From contig OY744606.1 of assembly GCA_963556255.1 (NCBI GenBank), forward strand, positions 7,446,106 through 7,510,105: 64,000 nt of DNA, read 5' to 3'. This stretch comes from Allolobophora icterica. Lineage: Eukaryota > Annelida > Clitellata > Crassiclitellata > Lumbricidae. The translations under genes were made by a program, and so were the position numbers. Below are positions 39,422 through 50,389 of the stretch, piece by piece (positions within the stretch are counted from its first letter, which is position 1; every line of letters begins with the position of its first letter). The notes beneath the pieces are model-generated. The model searched no databases. It was not told where the DNA came from and worked only from the letters and a program-made list of their open reading frames with translations.

Positions 39422-41593
39422 ATGCCGGTTGATAAATTTGGAAGAGACGGTGGAGGTGGGGTGGGAGGGGGGCAGATAAGCGCCGCTGGGCTCGTCCACA
39501 AAGCGGGTGATACCATGATGGGAATTCTGTCGGCTGGAGGTTTTCGACTGACAAACGTGGGAACGCCCACGATGGAAACAGACGCCGCGACAAAGGCTTA
39601 TGCAGACATCATAGATCAGGACAACTTACAAATCACCGGTGGAACGATGTCTGGTGTTCTAAAAATGGGTGGCCACAAAGTTACTGGGCTGCCCACAGAC
39701 GCTGGTGCGTCTGAAAGCGACGCTGCGAGCTGGGCACAAGTGGTACGATACGCGGACCAGAAGGCGACCGCAGCCGAAAATCATGCAGACCAAAAACTTA
39801 TCGATGCCAGGCAGTACACGGACGAGAAGAATGCGGGGCTGAGAGATTCCGTTAGGCAGTATGCAGATGACAAGGACCTTATTGTTAAAAGTTATGTTAA
39901 CGAGCAAGATGTTATCGTCAGGAATGCGTGCGTGCTCAAATCCGGCGGCGTAATGACTGGAAGTTTAGTTATGGGCGGCCACCGAGTTACTGGGCTCCCA
40001 ACAGAAATTTCAGGATCCGATAGCGACGCAGCGAGTTGGAAACAAGTGTCAACAGCGGTCGCTGGCGCTCTAGTAAAACTCGATAGAGTACCCACGGAGT
40101 CGTTGCATGTGGTGAATAAGCGGTATGTAGATTCCCGCGACGCTTCTTACAGACAGTACGTGGATGAGAAGGTCACCACCGCTAGAAGATATGTGGACGA
40201 GAAGCATGCTATCGTAAGAGGCGGGCATGTGCTCAAAACCGGCGATTCTATGACTGGTGATTTGACCATGGGTGGTAAAAGAGTGACTGGGCTGCCAACA
40301 GAAATTCCAGGATCTGATAGCGACGCCGCGAGTTTGAAACAGGTGACGCAGCTGATCAGCAACGCCACTAAGAATAATGATACGGCGCCGGCTGGACCAA
40401 AGTACTTGACTAACAAACGGTATGTGGACGCGAAAAACGCTGAGATTGGAGCTTCAGTTAGACTCTATGCGGACCAGAAAGCTGAAGCTGCTAAGACGCA
40501 CGCCAACGAGCAAGATGTTATCGTTAGGAGCGCATGCGTGCTTAAAGCTGGTGATGCAATGACTGGTGATTTAACCATGGGCGGTAAAAGAGTTACTGGG
40601 CTCCCTACGGGCGCAGCAACGTCCGAAAGCGACGCGACGAGTATGGCACAAGTATCGAAGCTGATCGCCGACAACATGACAAAGAGTGATAGAGTACCAA
40701 CAGAACCGTTGCATGTGACAAATAAACGATACGTTGACGTGAAAAACGCTGAGATTGGAGCTTCCGTTAGACTCTATGCGGACCAGAAAGTTGAAGCTGC
40801 TAAGAGGTACGCCAACGAGCAAGATGTTATCGTTAGGAGCGCATGCGTGCTCAAATCCGGCAGTACCATGACCGGTGATCTGGCTATGGGTGGTAAAAGA
40901 GTGACTGGACTCCCAACGGAAATTTCAGGATCCGATAGCGACGCTGTGAGTTTGAAACAAGTGGCGCAGCTGATCACCAACGCCACTACGAAAAATGATA
41001 CGCCGCCCTCGGGACCATGGTACCTGACTAACAAGCGGTATGTAGACAGTGAGATAGCTAATGAAAGGCGATACGCGGCGGGCCTCAAGATTCTCAACTA
41101 CAGCGGCCACATTCCGCCCCTATCCAGAAACGTTTCCGAAACGGGTTTTATTGCCTCAGCCAACGAATCTTTACCCACTAACCCGCCTCATATGGCTTTC
41201 AACTCGGGTGTGAGAGGTGAGTGGAAGACGGCGTCCACATCGAGAGCCGATATTGGTCCTCAGGTTAGTAGGACTTGGTTACAGATTGAATGCCCGACGG
41301 CTGTGCGAGTATGGAAGGTTAGTCTGGCTGGGGGATCTAGTCCTACTGCACCACGTATCACGTCCTGGAAGATTTATGGGACTCCAGCCGATGATGCAAA
41401 TAGATTTGATGCGCTCATCACCTCCAATGTCACTTTGACTAATTCTGCGCAAGAGTTCACCTTCACAACTCAGAGTTTATACAAAAAATTCAGGCTGATG
41501 GTCTTGGCCACCAGCCCACCACAACCTACTTTTGGAATAACCCACTTCCAGATCTATACATATTTTAAACACGAGGGACAGTCAGTAGTATAG
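39422..41593 (+). CDS. Phage-tail-fibre-like attachment protein
   Basis: This 723-aa protein has a Gly-rich N-terminus. Five shaft repeats are spaced about 100 residues apart, each with G-x-MTG-x-L-x-MGG-x-[KR]VTGLPT (Met at about 76, 178, 277, 380, 483) and separated by heptad-like KRYVD/YADQK/NEQDVIVR segments. A degenerate repeat is at 24-60. Residues 560-715 form a beta-rich head with TWLQIECPTAVRVWKV and ITSWKIYG, resembling F5/8-type or galactose-binding domains. The shaft pattern is well known in tailed-phage fibres. A trimeric receptor-binding spike on the virion is the inferred role. The ORF is intact, and the next ORF starts 6 nt after it. Confidence 0.82.
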   Translation: MPVDKFGRDGGGGVGGGQISAAGLVHKAGDTMMGILSAGGFRLTNVGTPTMETDAATKAYADIIDQDNLQITGGTMSGVLKMGGHKVTGLPTDAGASESDAASWAQVVRYADQKATAAENHADQKLIDARQYTDEKNAGLRDSVRQYADDKDLIVKSYVNEQDVIVRNACVLKSGGVMTGSLVMGGHRVTGLPTEISGSDSDAASWKQVSTAVAGALVKLDRVPTESLHVVNKRYVDSRDASYRQYVDEKVTTARRYVDEKHAIVRGGHVLKTGDSMTGDLTMGGKRVTGLPTEIPGSDSDAASLKQVTQLISNATKNNDTAPAGPKYLTNKRYVDAKNAEIGASVRLYADQKAEAAKTHANEQDVIVRSACVLKAGDAMTGDLTMGGKRVTGLPTGAATSESDATSMAQVSKLIADNMTKSDRVPTEPLHVTNKRYVDVKNAEIGASVRLYADQKVEAAKRYANEQDVIVRSACVLKSGSTMTGDLAMGGKRVTGLPTEISGSDSDAVSLKQVAQLITNATTKNDTPPSGPWYLTNKRYVDSEIANERRYAAGLKILNYSGHIPPLSRNVSETGFIASANESLPTNPPHMAFNSGVRGEWKTASTSRADIGPQVSRTWLQIECPTAVRVWKVSLAGGSSPTAPRITSWKIYGTPADDANRFDALITSNVTLTNSAQEFTFTTQSLYKKFRLMVLATSPPQPTFGITHFQIYTYFKHEGQSVV

Positions 41594-41599
41594 AAAAAT

Positions 41600-42154
41600 A
41601 TGACTGACACGCACTACAAGATTCGGGGGTATCTCCGTCAACACGGAGAAATAGACATGTGCAAATACAGCATAGACAGTCTAGGTGATGTGGGCCACTG
41701 GGGGTACGACATCCCGAAGCCCACCGCAGAGCTATTGACCGCGGTGCCTCAACAACACATCGACTTCGTGTCTGACGATTACCACAGCCGCGATATCTAT
41801 ACGGCGGCCGGAACGGTAACCACCAGTGCGTGGCAAACTCTTCCATTGACCGCTGCGCGTTTTCCGTGTATAAGTTTGCAAACCGCCAATGAGGGGGTTT
41901 CGTTAGAGTGCGGGTTCTGGAAGCTAACAGTCTTTGGTGTTTGCGGTGGTGATGCAACAGTTCGCGTTATAGCACCGGCAGCTGCTGGTGGTAGCATCGA
42001 TCGTACAGTCGATATTTCAAGTGGGCAATTTGATGTAGCCAGGGCAATATTCGTTCCAGGACAAACGAGTTTCCGAATTGAAGGCAAAAAGAGAGGCGTT
42101 GAAAGTACTTCATCTATCGACTTAAACGTAACTTTACTAATAGAGCAACTATAA
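41600..42154 (+). CDS. Unknown beta-rich Polinton protein downstream of the fibre
   Basis: This 184-aa ORF starts 6 nt after the fibre stop and ends 7 nt before the next gene. It has no signal peptide or transmembrane segment. The second half alternates hydrophobic residues (LECGFWKLTVFGVCGG, VRVIAPAAAG, SSIDLNVTLLIEQL), suggesting a beta-sandwich. I recognise no family. Its place suggests a fibre cap, chaperone or second spike component, by inference only. Confidence 0.6.
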   Translation: MTDTHYKIRGYLRQHGEIDMCKYSIDSLGDVGHWGYDIPKPTAELLTAVPQQHIDFVSDDYHSRDIYTAAGTVTTSAWQTLPLTAARFPCISLQTANEGVSLECGFWKLTVFGVCGGDATVRVIAPAAAGGSIDRTVDISSGQFDVARAIFVPGQTSFRIEGKKRGVESTSSIDLNVTLLIEQL

Positions 42155-42161
42155 AAAAACA

Positions 42162-42767
42162 ATGGCTTTGTATCCAACGCTTACGGAGCCGACAATTTCG
42201 TCAGACACGAAGTCGCAGACTTTTCGTCTGCAGAAGATTGGTGAAGTAGAAGCATTCCTGAGATCTGAGGCGATAAGTCGGGGACAACTATGCAAGAAGT
42301 ATAAGAGGGTTGTAGATGTGGCTAATGGGGCCTCGGCCGGCCTTGCTATAGTTAGTCTTGGAACTGGGGTGGGTGGGGCAGCTATGTTAGCCACTGGTAT
42401 TGGTTTTATTCCTGGTATTGTTCTGGAGAGTTTGGCCATAGCGACGAGTTTTCTGGATATTATTGGAAATGTTGTTAGCCGATCGTTTGTTGCTAAAGCT
42501 TCAAAACACGACGAAATTTGTATTTTGGCGGAAAGTAAGCTAAACACAGTTCATGACCATATTTCTCGGGCTTTGGAAGACACAGCTATAAGCGACGATG
42601 AATATAAACTTATTCTGGGAGAGGAGGAAAAATATAGAACGATGAAACGTGATATACAAAGCAAGAGCGGAAAAAAAGAGTTGCCGAGTCAAAGCAAAGA
42701 CGACATGGTGGCGGAACTAATAAAGAAACTAACCAGCACTGGGACTTGTCCGCGAACCTCAAAATAA
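42162..42767 (+). CDS. Predicted two-pass membrane protein
   Basis: This 201-aa protein has an N-terminal helix (FRLQKIGEVEAFLRSE). A long hydrophobic Gly/Ala-rich stretch (about residues 55-105, likely two membrane segments around GVGGAAMLATGIGFIPGIVLE) follows. The charged C-terminal half is helical (KHDEICILAESKLNTV, DEEYKLI-like). I have a general impression of similar proteins in invertebrate genomes linked with Polintons, but no named function. A role in membrane interaction is plausible. Confidence 0.6.
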   Translation: MALYPTLTEPTISSDTKSQTFRLQKIGEVEAFLRSEAISRGQLCKKYKRVVDVANGASAGLAIVSLGTGVGGAAMLATGIGFIPGIVLESLAIATSFLDIIGNVVSRSFVAKASKHDEICILAESKLNTVHDHISRALEDTAISDDEYKLILGEEEKYRTMKRDIQSKSGKKELPSQSKDDMVAELIKKLTSTGTCPRTSK

Positions 42768-43840
42768 AAGTTTTCATCGTAGGTGGTTGGAGTAGTGAGT
42801 CTGTAATTCCTAGCGCGCCACCACCGTACGATTAGTGGGCTATAATTTTTACTATTAGACTCCAATGGTTTGGGCCGGCCTCGTGGGAGGGTCTCGGCCG
42901 GCAGCAAACGACACTTTTGCGGTTTGATGTGTTAAGGCAATCCATGATCCTTAATTTTTTGTGTTGACTGAACCCCAAAGCGGCTCGGCTTGCAGGTTTT
43001 TTGGTGGAAAAAATACGTGGCGCAATTCCCCGATTTACGCAGTTCCTCGATTTACACAGTTCCCCATTTCCACAGTTCCCCGATTTCCGTAGTTCCCCGA
43101 TTTCCATAATTCACAAGGCCAAAAAACGTGACCGAATAATGGTATTCAGAAAACGACGAAAAGTGTCACGTTTTTGAAATTTCAAAGTCCGGCTTAAAAT
43201 TTTACTCAACGCAGATTTGCGTTTTCTACACGTTTCCGGTGGAAATATTGATTTTGGCCTGATGAATTTTTGACAATGAAAAATTTCTTTTGGGGTAAAT
43301 TTTTGGGGTTGGGTGAAAAATTTGACACAGCGTAAAAATGATTTTTCTACACGATTTTCTGCGCTCTCGACTACGACAATATGTGGGGAAAAAACACCTT
43401 AGCGTGACAGTTGTGACGATATTATCAGTCACATTGTGAAACTTGTCACACTTGAGAACTTACAAACCATGATAGCCAAATGCACTGTTTAAATCCGTTC
43501 TGCTATAAGCGTCCGTGTGTCCGTGGGTCCCACGAACTGTCTATAATTGGCCCTGGCGCCGCGATTTTTCGGCCGACCCAGCGTGACAGAAACTGCGATT
43601 TCAGAAAAGTGCGAAAAAGGCACTTTTCATGTTTTGTAAGAGTGAAAAAAAACCACACATCGTAAATTTGCGTTTTCTGCACGAATTAGACCAAATAATG
43701 ATTTTCTTTTGTTTTGTCCCAAAAAGTTTTTTTTGTTTGTTTTTTATTTTTTATAGTAAAAATGGTACTGTTGTGGTAGTAGATCTTATTTTACTATCTA
43801 TCATACCATATCATAACAGTCAGAATTACAACCGTCTTTT
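42768..43840. other. Polinton right non-coding region with internal repeats
   Basis: I see no gene here. It holds a tandem of about five 18-20 bp units (AGTTCCCCGATTTCC type, 43022-43112) and the 70-bp repeat copy at 43396-43465. Degenerate TIR-like sequence lies at 43490-43560 (CCGTGGGTCCCACGAACTGT). A diverged duplication pairs about 43125-43240 with 43580-43690, sharing TTTGCGTTTTCT.ACACG. Confidence 0.7.
43396..43465. repeat. 70-bp palindromic repeat, right internal copy
   Basis: This is 68/70 identical to 34585-34654. It is built around GTGACGATATTATCAGTCAC, a near-perfect dyad, followed by TTGTCACAC. Confidence 0.85.
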
Positions 43841-44179
43841 TAGTGTGGCACTGGGACACTTGTGACTGATAATATCGTCACACTGTGAAAATGGTCACAC
43901 TTCAGGACTTCTAAGCTGTAATCGTTTCGTGGATCCCACGGACTGTCTGGAGGCCCTGGAAGTCGATCTGCTATATTTGTCCGTGGGTTTCAGGACCCTC
44001 TCTGAAGGCCCTGCGCTAAGGGCCCGCATATTTTGTTCTAAAATACACAGGAGAAAGTGGATATGCTATATGGGTTCGTAGGCCTCTGGAGACCCTTTGA
44101 AGGTCGATCTGCTGTAAGGGCCCATTGGTCTCGGGGCCCTCAGAGGGCCCTGCGCTCAAAGCCCCCTTACACATCTACT
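43841..44179. repeat. Polinton right terminal inverted repeat
   Basis: This is the inverted partner of 27543-27873, ending CTTACACATCTACT. The inner edge carries GTGACTGATAATATCGTCAC, another version of the 70-bp repeat core. Confidence 0.92.
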
Positions 44180-44184
44180 CCTTC

Positions 44185-44544
44185 TCTTCCACCGTGTCAT
44201 GTATTGTTGCATGCACGCCTTGTCCCTCTTAACGCCCACATCATCCCCTTGTCTAGACAACAGCCCTTCATTCTCAAGACATGCGTGGGAGGGCAGCTGC
44301 AGCCACTCCCTTTTATATCCACCACACCCTGGCGGGACAGACGAAGATCTGACTATAATACACAGAGTCAGATCTCCATGGCCCAGACAAATTGCCTGGC
44401 GTGCCGATTGCCATATGATGATTGCAAACATTCATTACCAATGGAGGAACGAAGGAAAGGCAGCATAGGACACACGCGAGAAAATCCAATAACTCATCTC
44501 CCAGAGAGCAATGACTCATACGTGCTGCACCGAACAAACCGCCT
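44185..44544. other. Right flank of the Polinton
   Basis: No gene could be confirmed. One frame at about 44381-44480 encodes a Cys-containing peptide (TNCLACRLPYDDCKHS), but without splice context I do not call it an exon. Confidence 0.35.
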
Positions 44545-45495
44545 TCCTTATCCTCCATCCTCATCATCCGTCCTCACCCTCCTTCCTCACCCTCCTTCCT
44601 CACCATCCGCCCTCATCCTTCATTCTCACCCTTCATCCCCAAATTCCATCCTCACCCTCCATCCTCATCCTCCATCCTCATCATTCGTCCTCATCCTCCA
44701 TCCTCCTCCTTCATCTTCATATTCCATCCTCACCCTCTATCCTCATCCTCCTTCCTCACCATCCTTCCTCACCATCCGTCCTCACCATTCATTCTCACCC
44801 TCCATCCCCATATTCCATCCTCACCCTCCATCCTCTTCCTCCATCCTCATCATTCGTCCTCACCCTCCTCCTCATCCTTCATCCTCATTTTCCATCCTCA
44901 CCCTCCATCCTCATCATCCATCCTCATCATCGGTCCTCACCCTCCATCCTCATATTCCATCCTCACCCTCCATCCTCCTTCCTCACCCTCCGTCCTCATT
45001 CTCCATCCTCATCCTCCATCCTCATATTCCATCCTCACCTTCCATCCTCCTTCCTTGCCCTTCTATCTCACCATCCATCCTCATCCTCTAATCTCACCCT
45101 TCATCGTCGCCCTACTTCGTGACACTCCGTCCTCAACCTCCATCCTCATCATCCGTCCTCAGCCTCCATCCTCAGCCTCCTTCCTCACCTTCTTTCGTCA
45201 AAGTTCGTTCTCACCCTCCGTCTTCATCCTCCTTCTTGACCCTCCATCCTCACCCCCTTCCTCATCCTCCATCCTCACACTCATTCCTCATCCTCCTTCC
45301 TTACCCTCCTTCCTCACCCTCCATCCTCACCCTCCATCCTCGCCCTCCTTCCTCAACCTCCATCCTCACCCTCCATCCTCACCCTCCTTCCTCACCCTCC
45401 ATCCTCACTCTCCTTCCTCACCCTCCATCCTCGCCCTCCTTCCTCACCATCCATCCTCACCCTCCTTCCTCACCCTCCATCCTCACAGCATCCCT
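44545..45495. repeat. CATCCTCACCCTC minisatellite, about 950 bp
   Basis: Units of 12-15 bp (TCCATCCTCACCC and TCCTTCCTCACCC variants) fill the region on one strand. The long Ser/Pro/His-rich frames over it are artefacts. Confidence 0.95.
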
Positions 45496-45884
45496 CTCCC
45501 TAGTATAGCCCTACCACGACTGCTCTGCAGGTGTTTACTTTGTCTCAGCTTCTGAATCTGCGTTGGTATTCGATGCAGACAGCATTAAATTTTTATACTG
45601 CCATTAGAGAACGTGTCGAAGGCGCAGCGTAGGAGGGTCAATAGGACACGTATTCATATGGACCAACATCTGGTCCTTTTCTCCATAACAGATCTTCTTG
45701 TTGTTGCTGTAGTTGTTGTTGTTATTGTTGCTGTTGGATAATTTGCCAGAGTGGCACTGGCGTAAACTTGTCCAAAATATTTGGGAAGGGGATTTGGTTA
45801 TTCATTCTATACTTGTTGCAGTGGGTGTACAGTCCATCTCAATTATTGGGAGGCACGTGCCCCGGCTGCCCCCTCCGAGTCTAC
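45496..45884. other. No gene seen
   Basis: This is unassigned sequence with a short GTTGTT tract at about 45700-45740. Confidence 0.4.
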
Positions 45885-46095
45885 GCCGATGCATAGTGGT
45901 TATCGTGCTGGACTTTAAGCCGAGAGGTCGGCTGTTCAAATCTCCGCTTGGGGAGAAACATGTGTCGAAATTCCTGCGTCATTAAGCGCCTATATAGCCA
46001 ACTCAGCTTCTGTAAATTCGCTGGCAGTATACGATTCACACAGCGATGGCAACAGGGAGGACTGGCAACCCCTTTTCATATGCCGAGGCTAAGCA
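45885..46095 (+). repeat. tRNA-derived SINE copy 1
   Basis: Box A-like TAGTGGTTATCGTGCTGG (about 45894) and box B-like GGCTGTTCAAATCTCC (about 45930) are spaced as in tRNA. The body contains GCGCCTATATAGCCAACTCAG and the end is CATATGCCGAGGCTAAG. Body and end recur at 52660-52835. Confidence 0.75.
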
Positions 46096-46129
46096 ATTTG
46101 AAGTCGGTACCACCGTATCCATAGCTTTC

Positions 46130-46511
<382 letters not shown>

Positions 46512-46920
46512 TTGTTAAGCAGTGTCTACATAACCAAAAGCCAGTTTGACATTAAACAGCAACTACTTTACCTCGATGCCATGGTTTTACAATTTTAAAT
46601 AAGTACTGGTGTTTGAGTAATAAACTTTGTCCGATAGCTAAGTCGATGTAAACGGCATTCACAATTATACTGTAAAACGATGTAAAATGCATTCTCATTT
46701 TATACACCTTTGAAACGGTTCTATCGATGACTATCTATAGATAGTCACGACCTGAGTTTGAATTAAGTGTGAGTGATGAGAAGAGTGGGGACATCGGACG
46801 TTTGAACCTGCCGGAAGTCAGAGAAGAAGAGGGTGATGAGGCTGAAACTGCCCCAAAAATTTCTTATCGATGTCAACGACCTCTGCTGCCATAAGATGCC
46901 CGGACGAAACTGTTGGAAAT

Positions 46921-47103
46921 CAGTGCCGGCTTTAGGTATAGGCGGTATAGGCAGCGGCATTTCTCAAGGGGCGGCAAATTCCGGCAAAATAAAAATAATA
47001 TTATTAGTTAATAAGAAATTTGATGGAAAATATGCGCTTAGTTAGGGCGGCATTTTTGTCCTTGGGCTTGCCTATAGCACAAAACTGTCAAAGGTCGCCT
47101 CTG
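46921..47103. mobile_element. hAT-type MITE, 183 bp
   Basis: The ends CAGTGCCGGC and GGTCGCCTCTG are loosely inverted. The duplication TTGGAAAT is perfect (46913-46920, 47104-47111). Confidence 0.78.
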
Positions 47104-47527
47104 TTGGAAATCATCCAATCCCTAATTCATATTTGATAAAGCAGTGACAACCGTAAAAAATTTTCTTTCACCGTCGACGCCCTTGATACAGTAAGATGGA
47201 GTCAAGCTGTTGGAATCCATCCAAGGGCCAATAGCAGTAAGAAATGTACGCAAAATTTCACATAGGCGTCAGCGGTTTTTTACGGTGGCCCGTTCCGGCC
47301 ATCTGGTAATAAAAAAATAAAGTCGTTATAACAACTTTAAAGTCGTAATAACGACTTTTTGGTGCTAAAAATAGACCCCAAAAAATATTTTTTCAGAATT
47401 CAAAATTGTTCTATAAATAACATGGGCTCATTGTGACTTCGGTAATCTATCGTTTTAACGGAATTAATTAGTTTGATCAATTTTCGCATATCGGAATAGC
47501 GGAATTAATATAGGCCTATCTTGCACT

Positions 47528-47835
47528 ATCACTTTAGAAGCGGAATCAGCGATGATAATATAATTAAATCTGGAAGCTGAGAACGATTAAAATATAACTA
47601 AAATTGGAAGCTGGATGAACGATTAACATATAACTAAAACTGGAAGCTGGATCAGCGATTAAAATATAACTAAACCTAGAAGCGGGATCAGCGACTAAAA
47701 TATAGGCCATAACTAAAACTAGAAGCGGGATCAGCGATTGAAATATAACTAAAACTAGGAGTGGGACAGCGATAACAATAGGCCTATAACTTAAACTAGA
47801 AGCGGGATCAGCGATTTAAATATAACTAAAAATTG
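47528..47835. repeat. Tandem repeat inside the foldback left arm
   Basis: A unit of about 36-40 bp (AAAATATAACTAAAACT-GGAAGC-GGATCAGCGATT) repeats about eight times. Its counterpart is not present in the right arm. Confidence 0.85.
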
Positions 47836-48021
47836 TAAGTAAGTATGGCACAGAAAGTTATGAAATAATTAATTCCGTTTAAACGATAGTGGAAGCTTAA
47901 ATCCGAAATAATTAATTCCGTTAAAACGATAGGCCTACATTACCGCGACTTCTTTCATATTTTATCAGTTTCATTCGTATGCGTTTTACTAATAGGTGTA
48001 TCTTTTCAATGTAAATATGCA

Positions 48022-49590
48022 ATCGTAATCGTAATCTCGATATTTCTACAGCGCCCGCAAAAGCGAAGTAGCGTGAAGCAACTTATTCACAGGCGCTTAG
48101 TCAAATCAAAATCGATAGGCGTCGATGAGATCGGTTCCAGGTCAAGATCCAAAGGCGTCAGTCAGGCAAACAGTAAGACGGCTAAGGTGGGTGGTGTTTA
48201 GGGTTGAAACGGCGAGGGAGGAAGGGAGAAGAGGAGAAATCGGGATAAGATTAAATATTGTGAAAGAGCAGTGTTTTCAGTTTTGAGTGAAAGACCTGTG
48301 GAGAGATAGCAAGCGGTGAGGTTTGGTGAGTTCATAGGATGGATCTGAAATTTCTCGTAGTATTGGTGGGAGTTTGTTCCAGACGGGTGGGACAGCAATG
48401 GCTATAGAGCGATTCGCAAATTTTAGTGATGAGGTGACGGAAGGACGAAGCAGTGTTAGGGCAGAGCAGGAGTGGGTTGAGCGGAGTGGTTGGACCGTGA
48501 GCATCTGTCGGAGATAGGAGGGCTGGGAGGTTTGGAGTGTATTGTAGGTCAGTGATAAGACTTAATTATAATTTCTATTCTTTCGGGTATTTTAAACCAG
48601 TGGAGAGATTTTAGGACAGGAGTGATGTGGTGGTGCTTGAGGGTTTTAGTCAGAGACTCAAACCTCAGGCGAGTGCATTTTGAATGGTTTGAAGGCGGTT
48701 TATTTGGCTGATGTCTATGTTTAAAAAGAGTGAATTGCAGTAGTCTAGTTTGCGTGGACTATATAAGTAGCGATTCTGAAGTCTATCATATGGCGAATTC
48801 TGCAAAGGTCACGGATGTGCATGAAGCAACAGCGGGAAAGATGGGTGATATGATCGGAGAAGCTAAGATTTTGGTCAAAAATCACGCCTAAGTTGCGGAC
48901 AGGTGCGTTCGCAGTGAATGTGTTGGTGGAGGCAGAGTCAAGGTTGAAGGAAAAAGATAGACATGGGATTTTTAAGTTGATCGCGCAGGCCTATAAGTAT
49001 GAACTCAGTTTTAGCCAGGTTTAAGCATATAATATTTGACGTCATCCAGGAAGAGATTTTGGTCACCACATGGAGAAGATGATCTATGGAATGTGAGAAG
49101 CTGTTTGGAGAGAAAGAGATGAACAGTTGTGTGTCATCGGCATAAAGGTGATGATCGACTGATGGTGCTTTGATGAGTGAGCTTAGTCAGGTAGGCCTAG
49201 TGTAAAGGATGAACAGAAGGGGCCCAAGAACAGAACCTTGTGGAACACCACAGGTGAGAGGGCATGATTGGGTTGAGTGTCCGATGTTTTTACGGAGAAC
49301 TAGCGGGGAGAGATAGGACTGAATCCAGAGGAGAGCAGTGTCGGTAAAACCGAACCAGGTTGACAGTCTTTGTAGTAAGATATTGTGGTCAATGGTATCA
49401 AAGGCTGCAGAAATATCAAGAAGGCAGAAGCCAGAGACCTGTTGATGAGAGATGGCAGAAACAAGTTTATTATAGGCCTAGAGGGAAGTGAGTATAGGGT
49501 TTCGGTAGAGTACGTTGCGCTTGGTAAAACCAGAATGGTGTGGGTTGAGAAGTGAGTTGGAGGTGAAGTACTCATTGATTCGAGATAGTA
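48022..49590 (-). pseudogene. 5'-truncated CR1/L2-like LINE inside the foldback
   Basis: Minus-strand segments in shifting frames encode RT motif A (AAFDTIDHNIL), motif B (GVPQGSVLGPLLFILY), motif C (HLYADDTQLF, about 49120-49155), and the C-terminal TRLEQ...LP and LDYCNS blocks. It ends near 48040 with a GCGCTGTAGAAATATCG-like 3' end. Many stops and shifts show it is old. Removing it restores the continuity of the foldback left arm. Confidence 0.85.
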
Positions 49591-49710
49591 TTCTGTGGTT
49601 AGTATTAAAAATAGCATGAATAGTAACTATGTAATATATAATATACTGGAGTAGGCCTAGTGTTGAAAACAGTTTATAAAGTTACAAATGCTAACCTAAC
49701 TTAACTCAAG

Positions 49711-50389
49711 GAATCAGCCACAGATTTAGGTAGGCCTATATATGCCCCAACCGACAGCCACATATTCAGATAGGCTTCTATATACGCCTATATGGCCAGT
49801 CACAGAGTCGGTAGGCCTATATTTACGCCGGACCCATAGCCTATATAGTATATATGCCTCTGACCCACAGCCACATATTCAGATAGGCCTATATATTCAC
49901 CTGACCGACAGCCACACATTCAGGAAGACCTTCATATTCGCCGGACTTATAGCCACAGATTCAGGTAGGCGTATAGTGAATCTGTGGCTGTAAGTCCGGC
50001 GCATCTGTGGATGGCATATATATGCGTATCCAGAGGCCTATCTGAATCTGTGGCTGTCCGTCCGGCGCAAAAATGTGGCTGTCGGTTCGGGGTATTATAG
50101 CCTATAGGCCTACCTGAATCTGGGGCTGTCGACCCTGCGCAAATAATAGACCTATCTGAATGGGATAAATATAGGATAATAGGCCTAACTATTTCCTCGA
50201 TATATAGGCCCATTTCAGGTCTATGTCTACCGACCGGGTTGATGCCTATACACTTGTAAAAATTCAAATTGTGACCACCTGATTAAGCGAAAACAGATAT
50301 AGGTAGGCCTATACGTTCTTAACAGATGAGTCCAAGTGTGTTATTATTGTACAAATGCCAAAATGAAACGTTAATTGAATACGCCGATT
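49711..50389. repeat. Inverted cluster of GACAGCCACAGATTCAGGTAGGC units
   Basis: Units with CAGCCACAGATTCAGGTAGG lie in forward orientation up to about 49976 and in reverse orientation (CTGAATCTGTGGCTG) after it. They form the centre of the foldback palindrome. Confidence 0.75.

Larger units (their letters stand above)
27543..44179. mobile_element. Polinton/Maverick (adintovirus-like) element, 16.6 kb
   Basis: This is a self-synthesising virus-like DNA transposon. It is bounded by inverted repeats that begin AGTAGATGTGTAAGGGGG and by the 5-bp direct repeat CCTTC (27538-27542, 44180-44184). It encodes protein-primed PolB, a DDE integrase, packaging ATPase, adenain-like protease, major and minor capsid proteins and several accessory virion proteins. 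Gene order from left to right is Cys-rich ORF, PolB, integrase and PLA2 (minus strand), ATPase, structural ORF, penton-like, pVI-like, hexon-like, pX-like, protease, fibre, unknown ORF, membrane ORF. Only PolB is visibly broken, so the copy is young. It inserted between an (ACAT)n tract and a CATCCTCACC minisatellite. Confidence 0.97.

Noticed and set aside
42832..43107. Minus-strand frame at the right end of the Polinton
   Set aside because: Its repetitive part is the antisense of the CCCCGATTT tandem, and no Polinton gene resembles it.
44381..44480. Possible host exon with Cys-rich peptide beside the Polinton
   Set aside because: There are no clear splice sites, and the frame runs straight into the minisatellite.
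44057..45555. Long Ser/Pro/His-rich reading frames
   Set aside because: They translate a CATCCTCACCCTC minisatellite and exist in three frames at once, so they are not proteins.
45885..45960. Functional tRNA gene
   Set aside because: Box A and box B are present but the stems do not pair into a cloverleaf, and the copy has a shared SINE body.
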